From NCBI RefSeq assembly GCF_005885605.1, contig NZ_SZVP01000001.1, positions 620,001 to 684,000 of the forward strand: a DNA stretch of 64,000 nt. Reading direction: 5' to 3'. Both the position numbers and the translations under genes were made by a program. Positions 26,342-35,291 of the stretch are shown here, one piece after another. The first letter of the stretch is position 1. Each line of letters opens with the position of its first letter. This DNA comes from Colwellia ponticola (GTDB lineage: Bacteria > Pseudomonadota > Gammaproteobacteria > Enterobacterales > Alteromonadaceae). The notes beneath the pieces are model-generated. The model made no database searches and was not told the DNA's origin. It saw nothing but the letters and a program-made list of their open reading frames with translations.

Positions 26342-27098
26342 CTTTTTTAATACCTCTCCCTGAAAAACTTAATAATCAATTTATAACGCAATAGATACAA
26401 CTAAAACCAAATCATTGGTTTAGGTGTCATCAAGTTCAGTCGCAAGTTCGAATCTTGCATCACCGACCACTTTTTTAATACCTCTCTCTGAAAAACTTAA
26501 TAATCAATTTATAACGCAATAGATACAACTAAAACCAAATCATTGATTTAGGTGTCATCAAGTTCAGTCGAAAGTTCGAATCTTGCATCACCGACCACTT
26601 TTTTAATACCTCTCCCTGAAAAACTTAATAATCAATTTATAACGCAATAGATACAACTAAAACCAACTCATTGGTTTGGGTGTCATCAAGTTCAGTCGAA
26701 AGTTCGAATCTTGTATCAACGACCACTTTTTTAATACCTCTCTCTGAAAAACTTAATAATCAATTTATAACGCAATAGATACAACTAAAACCAACTCATT
26801 GGTTTGGGTGTCATCAAGTTCAGTCGAAAGTTCGAATCTTGCATCACCGACCACTTTTTTAATACCTCTCTCTGAAAAACTTAATAATCAATTTATAACG
26901 CAATAGATACAACTAAAACCAACTCATTGGTTTAGGTGTCATCAAGTTCAGTCGAAAGTTCGAATCTTGTATCAACGACCACTTTTTTAATACCTCTCTC
27001 TGAAAAACTTAATAATCAATTTATAACGCAATAGATACAACTAAAACCAACTCATTGGTTTAGGTGTCATCAAGTTCAGTCGCCAGTTCGAATCTTGC
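26311..27098 (+). repeat. 128-bp tandem array carrying repeated tRNA-Pro 3' ends
   Basis: Six full 128-bp units begin at 26311, 26439, 26567, 26695, 26823 and 26951, with a partial seventh at 27079. Each unit holds the tRNA-Pro T-arm, acceptor 3' strand and CCA, then CTTTTTT, about 70 bp of conserved spacer, and a hairpin AAACCAA-4 nt-TTGGTTT (disrupted in the second unit). Each unit ends with TTGGTTT(A/G)GGT, matching the tRNA-Pro anticodon loop, and an unrelated variable-loop segment. Only the first unit belongs to a complete tRNA. Units three and five share GCATCACC, units four and six share GTATCAAC, so a two-unit block was probably duplicated. It resembles in plan the rtT repeats after E. 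coli tyrT. No spacers and no ORFs. Confidence 0.95.
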
Positions 27099-27196
27099 GA
27101 AATAAATGAGGTCAGATACACTTTACATGTTTTTGTTGCAGTGGCGACGACAATATATAAGCACTTATTATCGTGGCACGATAAGTTTACGTTAAG

Positions 27197-29146
27197 CTAT
27201 TGGCAAACAACTTTGTTTCTGCCTGACTCTTTTGCTCGGTATAAGGCTTGGTCTGCTCTTTTCAACGCTTCTTCTACCGTTTCTTTGGGCATGACTAACG
27301 TTACGCCAAAACTCGCTGTTTTATGACCCACTTGTGGAAAAATATGATCTTCAATCAAAGCTCTGAGCTTTTCCGCAACGATCATAGCGCCATCAATATT
27401 AGTTTCACGGCAAATAATTAAAAACTCCTCGCCTCCCCATCGTCCAACTACATCAACATCACGACAATGAAGACGTAAAATCTTAGCTATCGAGACTAAG
27501 ACTTCATCACCAATTAAGTGCCCATAGTTATCATTCACTTCTTTAAAGAAATCTATATCACAAATGATCAGTGATAATTGCAGAGAATAACGCGACATTC
27601 TTTTAAACTCGTTTACTAATACTTCATCAAGTCGTAAGCGATTATTTAGTCCCGTTAAGGAGTCAGTAATAGAGAGCTTTTCAATCTGTTTTTTATCGGT
27701 AATATTTTGACGAATAGATATATAACCACAAATATCACCTGCTTCATTTTTAATAGGATCTATTTTGGCATCAAGCCAATAGCATGAGCCATCTTTAGCT
27801 ATATTTTTTAGTTCGCCCCCCCAAGGCTTACCTTTAGTAATGGTTCCCCACAACTCCTGATAAGTAGCATTGGAGGTGTCTGGGTGTCTTACTATACTGT
27901 GTGGTTGCCCGATAAGTTCTTTTTTACTATAACCTGACACCTCACAAAAGGCTTTCGATGCGTCAATAATTATCCCGTTAAGATCTGTCTGGGAAGAAAT
28001 AACATAACGGTCAACTATATCGATGTACCGTGCTAAATGAGTTTCCGCCTGACTTAATTCTTTAGCGCGTATAGCCACCATTTTTTTCAAACGCCGGTTT
28101 AGGGCAAATAGTGTTAAAACCAACAACAAACTAGCAATGGCAATAACAAAAAGTACCTTAGCCCATAGTGGCAACGCTTTATTTTTTTCTAAATAATCTG
28201 TAAAAATAACACCGTCATAGCTAGCATTTTTTGCTACAAGTCCTTGTTGTTTATATATATCGGCAATGCGTTGGAAACGCCCCCGACTTATATGACCTAT
28301 ATCAACTATATCTGGCAGGATCATGTTCTCGGTTTGTTCGGCTTCAAAACGTAAATGGTCAATCGATTTATTCGACGGATACTTAGTTGCTAACCAAGAA
28401 AATACTTCACTTTTATTTTTTAACGCATATCGCCAGCCCTTCATACTTGCTTCAACAAATTGACGTACCCGTTGCGGATTTTTACGTACGGTTTGTTCAC
28501 TGGTAAACAGAATATCGTCATAAAAATCTATGCCGTAATTAAGGGGATTAATCACTTGGATATTGATGCCTTTTTCCTTAAAGTAAAAAGGTTGATTAGT
28601 CAGATAAGCTGATATGGCATCGGCCTCGCCACGGATAAGTGAATCTGAGTCAAATGATTGGCGAATATGGGTAAAGTCAGACTCTTTAATGCCTAATTGA
28701 TGGAACATTGCAAAAAAGGTCGCATCATCATTACCTTTGCTATACATCACTTTTTTACCCTTTAGTTCATAAGGGCCTAGGAGTTTACTACTTTCAAGCG
28801 TTATTAATACTAACGGACTGTGCTGAAATACAGCGCCTAGAGCGACTAACGGTAGCCCCTTCATTCGATCAAGAATAATACTAGAGCCCATCACGCCAAA
28901 ATCAGCTTTGTTACTTAATACAGCTTCCGTTGGTGTTATTAGGGGATCTCGTTGCTCAATAGTGACATCAAAACCCGCTTCAGCGTAATAGCCTTTTTCT
29001 TTAGCAGCGTAATAACCGGCAAATTGAAATTGATGTAGCCATTTAAGCTGCAATACCACTTTTTCATTGGCTGATGTCGCGTGTGTAAGCAGTAGTCCTG
29101 AGATAAGGATAAAAACCGGTAATACTTTTCGAGTAAGTAATAGCAA
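27197..29146 (-). CDS. Diguanylate cyclase with periplasmic NMT1/THI5-like sensor, PAS and GGDEF domains
   Basis: A 649-aa membrane sensor that should make cyclic di-GMP. Order: a signal or anchor (about residues 5-26), a periplasmic SsuA/THI5-like substrate-binding domain (KVVLQLKWLHQFQFAGYYAAKEKGYY at about 29-54, to about residue 300), one membrane helix (KVLFVIAIASLLLVLTLFAL near 330), a short coiled coil, a PAS-PAC unit (residues 375-480) and GGDEF. The active site is intact as GGEEF within GRWGGEEFLIIC. The ligand is probably a small molecule related to thiamine pyrimidine or sulfonates, by family only. The start is uncertain: the frame opens at a TTG and no ATG precedes the hydrophobic segment. 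Confidence 0.88.
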   Translation of the reverse strand: MLLLTRKVLPVFILISGLLLTHATSANEKVVLQLKWLHQFQFAGYYAAKEKGYYAEAGFDVTIEQRDPLITPTEAVLSNKADFGVMGSSIILDRMKGLPLVALGAVFQHSPLVLITLESSKLLGPYELKGKKVMYSKGNDDATFFAMFHQLGIKESDFTHIRQSFDSDSLIRGEADAISAYLTNQPFYFKEKGINIQVINPLNYGIDFYDDILFTSEQTVRKNPQRVRQFVEASMKGWRYALKNKSEVFSWLATKYPSNKSIDHLRFEAEQTENMILPDIVDIGHISRGRFQRIADIYKQQGLVAKNASYDGVIFTDYLEKNKALPLWAKVLFVIAIASLLLVLTLFALNRRLKKMVAIRAKELSQAETHLARYIDIVDRYVISSQTDLNGIIIDASKAFCEVSGYSKKELIGQPHSIVRHPDTSNATYQELWGTITKGKPWGGELKNIAKDGSCYWLDAKIDPIKNEAGDICGYISIRQNITDKKQIEKLSITDSLTGLNNRLRLDEVLVNEFKRMSRYSLQLSLIICDIDFFKEVNDNYGHLIGDEVLVSIAKILRLHCRDVDVVGRWGGEEFLIICRETNIDGAMIVAEKLRALIEDHIFPQVGHKTASFGVTLVMPKETVEEALKRADQALYRAKESGRNKVVCQ

Positions 29147-29273
29147 AAGACCAACACGCTTATTTAAATGATTTCTAGAGTATAGAAGTATAAAGCTATA
29201 ATACTAATAATTAAGTAGTACTTAGGTAGTACTAACATACTCGCCTTTGCCTACTTAATGAACACTTAACCAT

Positions 29274-32141
29274 TTATCTCTTTTTGGCTACCGTGGTTTT
29301 ATCAATTAAATACATAATAGATTGGTAATCTATACCCGCATGGTGCGATAACCCTATCTCACAGGTTCTGCTATTGCTATAACCCACGGAGCAGCCTTTA
29401 GGTACTTGTTCCTTTAACGTCGCTAAAGCATTTTCATTTAACTCTGGCGTAGTAAAACCTTTATCGCCGGCAAAACCACAGCACTGGATATGCTCAGGAA
29501 TAATCACGTTATTACTGCATAACTTGGCTAGTTGCTGCATTTTGTCGGTTAAGCCCATACGCCTGCTGCTACAGGTAACGTGCAGCATAATAGTGTCGTT
29601 TACTGGGGTAAAGGTTAAATGCTTTGCCAATACATCAGCAATAAAGCCTACCGGTTCATAAAGTGATAAATTTGCCATCGCGGTAGTATGAGTATTTTCA
29701 AGCAGCATAGCTTTACACGGGCTGGTATCAATTAAAATCGGATGCTGACCATTTTCACTGAGCTCGGTGAGCTTGGCTAATAGTGCATTTCTTTTTTGAT
29801 TAGCCTCATCAAACATGCCTTTACTATTAAAGGGCATACCACAACATTGTCCGGTAAAATCAGGGCTAATCACCTCAAAACCTGCTTTTTCTAATACCGC
29901 ATAAGTGACCTCAGTTAACGAACGTTGCTCAGTGGCACCAAGTGCTTGCCCCATACTTCTACTAGCGCAACTGGGCATATAAACTACCTTACCTTTACTA
30001 CCGATCGCATTGTCACTTAAGCGTGTTTTAGGTTGATAATTAGCTTTACTAGGCAAGTACTTAGTCCACAAAGGCGCTTTATGCGTTGATATTTTTGCTG
30101 ATAAACTGCGCACTGCCTCAGTTATAGCGCTCATGGCTTTATCGCCAAGTAAGCGTTGACTAAAACCAGCCATGGCTAAGGAAACCCGAGTTGTTTTTTC
30201 TAAGTGAGCAAAGTTATTCGCCAGTTTTTTTGATAATTTTTGGCGTTTTGTATTGCTCGCGTGTCTTAGCGCTCGAATAAGATCACCGGTGTTAATACCA
30301 ACAGGACAGCGCTCTGCACATAAACCTGTTGCCGCACAGGTATCAATACCTAAATAGTTAAAGTCTTTTTCAAGCTCATTAAGCAACTGAGTATTTTCAC
30401 CTGTGGTTGTTAAACGACTGATCTCACGATATGTAGTAATACGTTGTCGGGGTGTTAGACTTAGCCCTTTTGACGGGCACACGGGCTCACAGAAACCACA
30501 CTCAATACATTTATCAACAATTGCATTGGCCGCTGGCAGGTTTTTTAAGTTTTTAATATGAGCCAAAGGATCTTCATTAATGATCACGCCGGGATTAAGT
30601 AAATAACTTGGATCAAATAAGGCTTTAATTTGTTTCATTAAGGCAAAGCCTTGTTTACCCCACTCTAATTCAATAAAAGGTGCCATGTTACGGCCAGTGC
30701 CATGCTCAGCTTTTAATGAACCTTGATAATCTACCGCGACCAGCTGGCAAACATCATCCATAAACGCCTGATACCTATCTACTTCGCTCTGGGTTGAAAA
30801 GTCTTGGGTGAAAACAAAATGCAGATTACCGTCAAGAGCATGACCAAAAATAATGGCCTCATGGTAGTGATATTTTTCAAAAAGTGTCTGTAATTTAGCG
30901 ACGGCATCAGCAAGTTGCTCAACAGGAAAAGCAACATCTTCAATGATAACGGTAGTACTCGTTTCTCGCACAGCGCCAACAGCTGGAAAGGTGCCTTTTC
31001 GAATAGCCCATAATTGTGAGTACTCACTCGCTACATCGGTGAATTTGATAGCGTTGGTTTGCTCAAAATCCGTTAATAAAGTTTCTAATGCTGCTATTTG
31101 CTGGGTTAATAATTGTTGATTAGCTGCGCGCGTTTCAATAAGTAAGGCGCCAACCTTGTTATCGAGTGTTTTAATAAATTCTGGTAAACCTGGCATATCA
31201 CTAACCGAGGCTAACGATCTTCTGTCCATCAACTCAACCGCCGAGACATTGGCATCGGCTAACGCACTTACCGCTGAGCAGGTTGTTTGCATATCAGGAA
31301 AAAACACTATCGATGACGCGCGGTATTTATGTTCAACCACGGTGTTGTAGGTAATTGACGAAATAAAACCTAAGGTACCTTCTGAGCCAATCATTAAATG
31401 CGCTAAAATATCAATAGGGTCGTCAAAATCAATCAAGGCGTTAATTGCATAACCAGTAGTATTTTTTAAGCGATACTTATGTTTGATTAACGCCTGTAGT
31501 TTTTCATTAGCACGAGTTTGAATAGCTAAGGTATTTAGCTCGGTTAACAATTGACTATGGCTTTTTTTAAACGCTAAAATACTGGCTTCATCACCAGTAT
31601 CAAGTACGCTACCATCATGTAAAACTAAGCGAATACAGGCAAGAGTTTGGTAACTGTTTTGCGCAACACCACAGCACATACCACTGGCATTATTAGCCGC
31701 AATACCGGCAATTTTACAGGTGTTAATAGAGGCGGGGTCTGGACCTATTTTTCGCCCATAAGGCATCAAATATTTATTCGCATCAGCGCCTATTACGCCA
31801 GGCGCTAATTTTATTTTCAGCCCTAAGTCTAGTATTTCATGATCTCGCCAATTATTGTTAAGCATAATTAAAATCGAGTCCGACTGTGCTTGCCCTGAAA
31901 GACTAGTACCTGCGGCTCTAAAGGTGACGGGTAATTTTGCTTGTGCGGCACTTTTAATCACCCTGACCACTTCAGCTTCGCTAGCTAAAATAACGATTAA
32001 CTGGGGAATTAATCGATAGAAACTTGCATCAACACCATAAGCTAAGCGCCGAGTATAATCGGTAATAATGCGATTTTTGGGCAGAAAATCTGCGACTTGC
32101 TCGGCAAAAAATTGATAGTGCTCAGATAACTCGGATGACAT
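29274..32141 (-). CDS. dld: FAD/iron-sulfur D-lactate dehydrogenase, Dld-II type
   Basis: A 955-aa respiratory dehydrogenase. An N-terminal FAD-binding (PCMH) domain carries PVTFRAAGTSLSGQAQSDSI and the KIGPDPASINTCKIAGIAANNASG region, followed by the FAD-oxidase C domain with GHALDGNLHFVF. A [4Fe-4S] ferredoxin pair (CIECGFCEPVCP, CAATGLCAERCP) precedes two CCG/heterodisulfide-reductase-type domains (CCGMPFNSKG, CCGFAGDKG). This plan matches Shewanella Dld-II, which feeds electrons from D-lactate to the quinone pool. It follows lldG by 47 bp and closes the lactate operon. Confidence 0.93.
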   Translation of the reverse strand: MSSELSEHYQFFAEQVADFLPKNRIITDYTRRLAYGVDASFYRLIPQLIVILASEAEVVRVIKSAAQAKLPVTFRAAGTSLSGQAQSDSILIMLNNNWRDHEILDLGLKIKLAPGVIGADANKYLMPYGRKIGPDPASINTCKIAGIAANNASGMCCGVAQNSYQTLACIRLVLHDGSVLDTGDEASILAFKKSHSQLLTELNTLAIQTRANEKLQALIKHKYRLKNTTGYAINALIDFDDPIDILAHLMIGSEGTLGFISSITYNTVVEHKYRASSIVFFPDMQTTCSAVSALADANVSAVELMDRRSLASVSDMPGLPEFIKTLDNKVGALLIETRAANQQLLTQQIAALETLLTDFEQTNAIKFTDVASEYSQLWAIRKGTFPAVGAVRETSTTVIIEDVAFPVEQLADAVAKLQTLFEKYHYHEAIIFGHALDGNLHFVFTQDFSTQSEVDRYQAFMDDVCQLVAVDYQGSLKAEHGTGRNMAPFIELEWGKQGFALMKQIKALFDPSYLLNPGVIINEDPLAHIKNLKNLPAANAIVDKCIECGFCEPVCPSKGLSLTPRQRITTYREISRLTTTGENTQLLNELEKDFNYLGIDTCAATGLCAERCPVGINTGDLIRALRHASNTKRQKLSKKLANNFAHLEKTTRVSLAMAGFSQRLLGDKAMSAITEAVRSLSAKISTHKAPLWTKYLPSKANYQPKTRLSDNAIGSKGKVVYMPSCASRSMGQALGATEQRSLTEVTYAVLEKAGFEVISPDFTGQCCGMPFNSKGMFDEANQKRNALLAKLTELSENGQHPILIDTSPCKAMLLENTHTTAMANLSLYEPVGFIADVLAKHLTFTPVNDTIMLHVTCSSRRMGLTDKMQQLAKLCSNNVIIPEHIQCCGFAGDKGFTTPELNENALATLKEQVPKGCSVGYSNSRTCEIGLSHHAGIDYQSIMYLIDKTTVAKKR

Positions 32142-32188
32142 AGCTTCTCTCTACTTATTTAACTATTTAGCTGTTAATTCTTAAACAA

Positions 32189-32890
32189 TTAACTATTAAG
32201 TAATAAAACAATTAGCGCTTTTGGGCCATGAGCACCGTAAGCTAACGTTTGTTGAATATCAGCCGTTTTTGACGGCCCTGAAATTAGCACTACGTTAGTG
32301 GGCAATTTATCCTGCCATTGCTCTGCTTCAATCAAACGAGCAAAGTCGGCATGTAATTTATGGGCATCAACCATAACAAAGTGTACGGGTGGCACTAGCG
32401 ATAAGCTTCTGGGTTCATTCTCATCAGGCCATAAAACAATAGTCCCTGTCGCGGCAATCGAGCAGCGTGAATTTGATAACGCCGCAGGGCATTCATTAAA
32501 AAGCCTATTTTTATTATTATCAATTGAAAAATCATAAGGCTGTAACGTCACTTTGCTCTTTAACGCCTCAATAACCTCGCGGTGATAATCGCTTTGTTCA
32601 TCTAGTTTTTCACCGTACAGTAATTGGGTAATATTGAGCGAAGCAAGTTGTTCAAGAATCACCTCAGCCATCTGCTCTTTCGTGGTAGGAATAACTTGCG
32701 CATGGTTTTTTTCAAGCTCGCTAATAAACTGAGCGATATTGTCTGTCTGAGAGCACTCAGGATAAACATAAGCAGTTTCTTGAGGTAATTTTCCATAGTC
32801 AGCACCGCCGACTTCTGCTTTTAACTTAGCAAGAATATTGCCACGGGCTCTACGACTAATTACGTTAATGTCTGTTGTTTTATTTGTCAT
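32189..32890 (-). CDS. lldG: L-lactate dehydrogenase complex subunit LldG (LUD domain)
   Basis: A 233-aa LUD-domain protein, the third subunit of the LldEFG L-lactate oxidising complex. It has the short LldG plan with RRARGNILAKLKAE at the N-terminus, SIAATGTIVLWPDENEPRSLSLVPPVHFVMV in the middle, and LISGPSKTADIQQTLAYGAHGPKALIVLL at the end. It starts 4 bp after lldF, so it is translated from the same transcript. Confidence 0.93.
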   Translation of the reverse strand: MTNKTTDINVISRRARGNILAKLKAEVGGADYGKLPQETAYVYPECSQTDNIAQFISELEKNHAQVIPTTKEQMAEVILEQLASLNITQLLYGEKLDEQSDYHREVIEALKSKVTLQPYDFSIDNNKNRLFNECPAALSNSRCSIAATGTIVLWPDENEPRSLSLVPPVHFVMVDAHKLHADFARLIEAEQWQDKLPTNVVLISGPSKTADIQQTLAYGAHGPKALIVLLLNS

Positions 32891-32894
32891 TATA

Positions 32895-34358
32895 TTAGCC
32901 TCTTCCTTGCTTTGCTTGTTTAGCTTTTATTTGTTGATGTAACGTCGTTGCTGCTAGTTTGGGTGCTGTTCTAACACTGGTCCAGCCAGCTAATTTTTTC
33001 GGCATTAAAAAGCGACAACGCGTTAAGCACCACATAGATAAAGCATAGAGTGTTGGTGATTTATGCACTTGCGCCCAAATTTTCCAGATAATTGCTTCAA
33101 CAGCACTGCGACCAGCCCCTTGACCTTGCATCACTTGCGGTTGTTCTCTGTTAGGTTTTACGCTTTCTTCACGCAAACGTAATAATATTTTAGGAATAGG
33201 AATTTTAACCGGGCATACTTCACCACAAGCACCACATAAGGTTGATGCGGTAGGCAAGTTAGTGGTCGCATCCAGCCCCAACATATGTGGTGAAATTATT
33301 TTACCAATAGGTCCTGGATAAACTGTCCCGTAAGCATGCCCACCAATACGGGTATAAACAGGACAATGATTCATACAGGCCCCACAACGAATGCACTGTA
33401 AGGTTTGTCTTAACTCTTCATCAGCAAAAGCTTGGCTGCGACCATTATCAAGTAGCACTAAATGTACTTCTTTGGGACCATCTTTTTCACCTTGTTTTCG
33501 CGGTGAGCTGATCATATTAAAGTAAGTTGAAATTGCCTGACCTGTAGCACTGCGCGTTAATAAGCTTAATAACGGTGGCACATCTGCTAAGTGCTCTACA
33601 ACTTTTTCTATACCCGTTATCGCAATATGTAAATCAGGTATCGTGGTACACATACGGCCATTACCTTCGTTTTCAACTAGACACAGTGTACCTGTTTCAG
33701 CAACGGCAAAGTTAACCCCTGAAATACCAACATCCGCCTGACAAAACTTGTCTCTAAGGATTGTTCTGCCTTGCTGAATTAAGGTATCAACATCAGTGCT
33801 GTACTCAAAACCGTCAATATTATCGGCAAATAACTGAGCGACTTGTTGTTTGTTTTGATGAATAGCGGGCATGATGATATGAGAGGGATGCTGCTTGGCC
33901 AATTGCACAATGTATTCGCCCATATCTGATTCAAGGCATTCTACATCTCGCGCTTCAAGATAATCATTAAGTGCCGTTTCTTCTGATACCATTGATTTAC
34001 CTTTAACAACGGTTTTAGCTTTTTTTTCAGCAATAAGTTGCGCAATAATTTCATTCGCTTCAGTGACCGTTTCAGCCCAATGCACCTTGATACCATTATG
34101 CTCAAGCTTATCTTCTAATTGCTCAAGTAAATGCGGTAACTTTGCCAAACAACGCTGCTTAATTAATTTGCATTGTTCGCGTAGAACTTCGAGCTCGTCT
34201 GCTGATGAAAAAGCACTTTTACGCTTGTCCATCAAATAATCCATTGCCCCTCTAAAGTTTGCTCTTAATTCTTCATTAGCGAGATCACGGGTCACGTTTT
34301 TTCGAAAATCTTTAGCTGAAGCAGCATATTTACTTTCCTCTTCGTGAACATGTTTCAT
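32895..34358 (-). CDS. lldF: L-lactate dehydrogenase complex iron-sulfur subunit LldF
   Basis: A 487-aa subunit with an N-terminal LUD domain (KTVVKGKSMVSEE, GISGVNFAVAETGTLCLVENEGNGR) and a ferredoxin-like pair of [4Fe-4S] sites (CIRCGACMNHCPVY and CGACGEVCPVKIPI). It passes electrons from L-lactate oxidation towards quinone. The start codon overlaps the lldE stop by four bases. Confidence 0.95.
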   Translation of the reverse strand: MKHVHEEESKYAASAKDFRKNVTRDLANEELRANFRGAMDYLMDKRKSAFSSADELEVLREQCKLIKQRCLAKLPHLLEQLEDKLEHNGIKVHWAETVTEANEIIAQLIAEKKAKTVVKGKSMVSEETALNDYLEARDVECLESDMGEYIVQLAKQHPSHIIMPAIHQNKQQVAQLFADNIDGFEYSTDVDTLIQQGRTILRDKFCQADVGISGVNFAVAETGTLCLVENEGNGRMCTTIPDLHIAITGIEKVVEHLADVPPLLSLLTRSATGQAISTYFNMISSPRKQGEKDGPKEVHLVLLDNGRSQAFADEELRQTLQCIRCGACMNHCPVYTRIGGHAYGTVYPGPIGKIISPHMLGLDATTNLPTASTLCGACGEVCPVKIPIPKILLRLREESVKPNREQPQVMQGQGAGRSAVEAIIWKIWAQVHKSPTLYALSMWCLTRCRFLMPKKLAGWTSVRTAPKLAATTLHQQIKAKQAKQGRG

Positions 34359-35164
34359 AGCGCTTCCTTAGCCGATTGACCTTTTGACTGAGCTTTTGAC
34401 TGACCTTTTATGCGGTTAAGCAAATAACTGGCAATATGTTCTCCGCGTAATGACTCTTTTTGATAATCGAGTGCACCATTGATATTCATCATACAACCAT
34501 GATCAGCACTGACATATCTCACCACATCACTGGCAACAAGGTGCTTACTTTTATCAGCGACCATGGCAGCAGAAATATCTGCATGTTTAACAGCAAACGT
34601 GCCACCAAAACCACAACATTCACTTTCATAATCATGTAGCACTAAGTCAACGTTGGCTAATTGAGAAATTAATTTATTACCGGTGATATGAACGCCCATT
34701 TCTCTTCTAGCCGCACAAGAGGTATGCAAAGCAACACGCTCTTTTTCGCCTTGATCGATTGGCTTTAAACGCAGTACATGCACTAAAAATTCGGTAAACT
34801 CGAACACTCGCTGACAAAAGTTATTTATTGCTGGGTCATCACTCAGTAAATCAAGATAGTGGTGACGCATCATGCCACCGCAAGATCCTGAAATAACGAC
34901 CACTGGAATATCTAATGGGAATTGCTTCACTTGCGCCATAGCTACGGCTTTGGCTTCCTCTTTATAACCTGAGTTATAGGCTGGTTGGCCACAGCAACTT
35001 TGCCCTTGTGGATAAATAACCTCAATGCCTTCGCGCTCAAGTAACTCGATGGCATCCATACCCGAATCAGGAAAAAAACTATCGACTATGCAAGTACCAA
35101 ATAAGTAAACTTGCGTTGGTTTTTTAGGGTAATTGCGAAGATGCTGTGTGTTAACTGGTTGCAT
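34355..35164 (-). CDS. lldE: L-lactate dehydrogenase complex subunit LldE
   Basis: A 269-aa protein with two CCG (cysteine-rich) domains: QSCCGQPAYNSG with SGSCGGMMRHHY, and HTSCAARREMG with SECCGFGGTFAVKH. This is the LldE/LutA subunit of the L-lactate complex. The C-terminus ends in a short KGQSKAQSKGQS repeat not needed by the family. It is separated from the permease gene by 127 bp that contain no clear promoter or terminator. Confidence 0.95.
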   Translation of the reverse strand: MQPVNTQHLRNYPKKPTQVYLFGTCIVDSFFPDSGMDAIELLEREGIEVIYPQGQSCCGQPAYNSGYKEEAKAVAMAQVKQFPLDIPVVVISGSCGGMMRHHYLDLLSDDPAINNFCQRVFEFTEFLVHVLRLKPIDQGEKERVALHTSCAARREMGVHITGNKLISQLANVDLVLHDYESECCGFGGTFAVKHADISAAMVADKSKHLVASDVVRYVSADHGCMMNINGALDYQKESLRGEHIASYLLNRIKGQSKAQSKGQSAKEAL

Positions 35165-35291
35165 AACTTACTCTCTATTTTTAAATTTATTACCAAGAAG
35201 TGGTTGCAAGTAATCGTTGCCATACCATGTCGAGCCAACAGATTAAATGGTATTGGCGAGCCTTTACTTAAATCATGAGTTAAACGATTAA

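Noticed and set aside
26342..27098. CRISPR array
   Set aside because: The period is regular but the whole 128-bp unit is repeated almost identically; there are no unique spacers and no cas genes.
26439..27098. Additional tRNA-Pro genes in the tandem units
   Set aside because: The copies lack the acceptor 5' strand and D-arm, and several have mismatches in the T-stem, so they are tRNA fragments.
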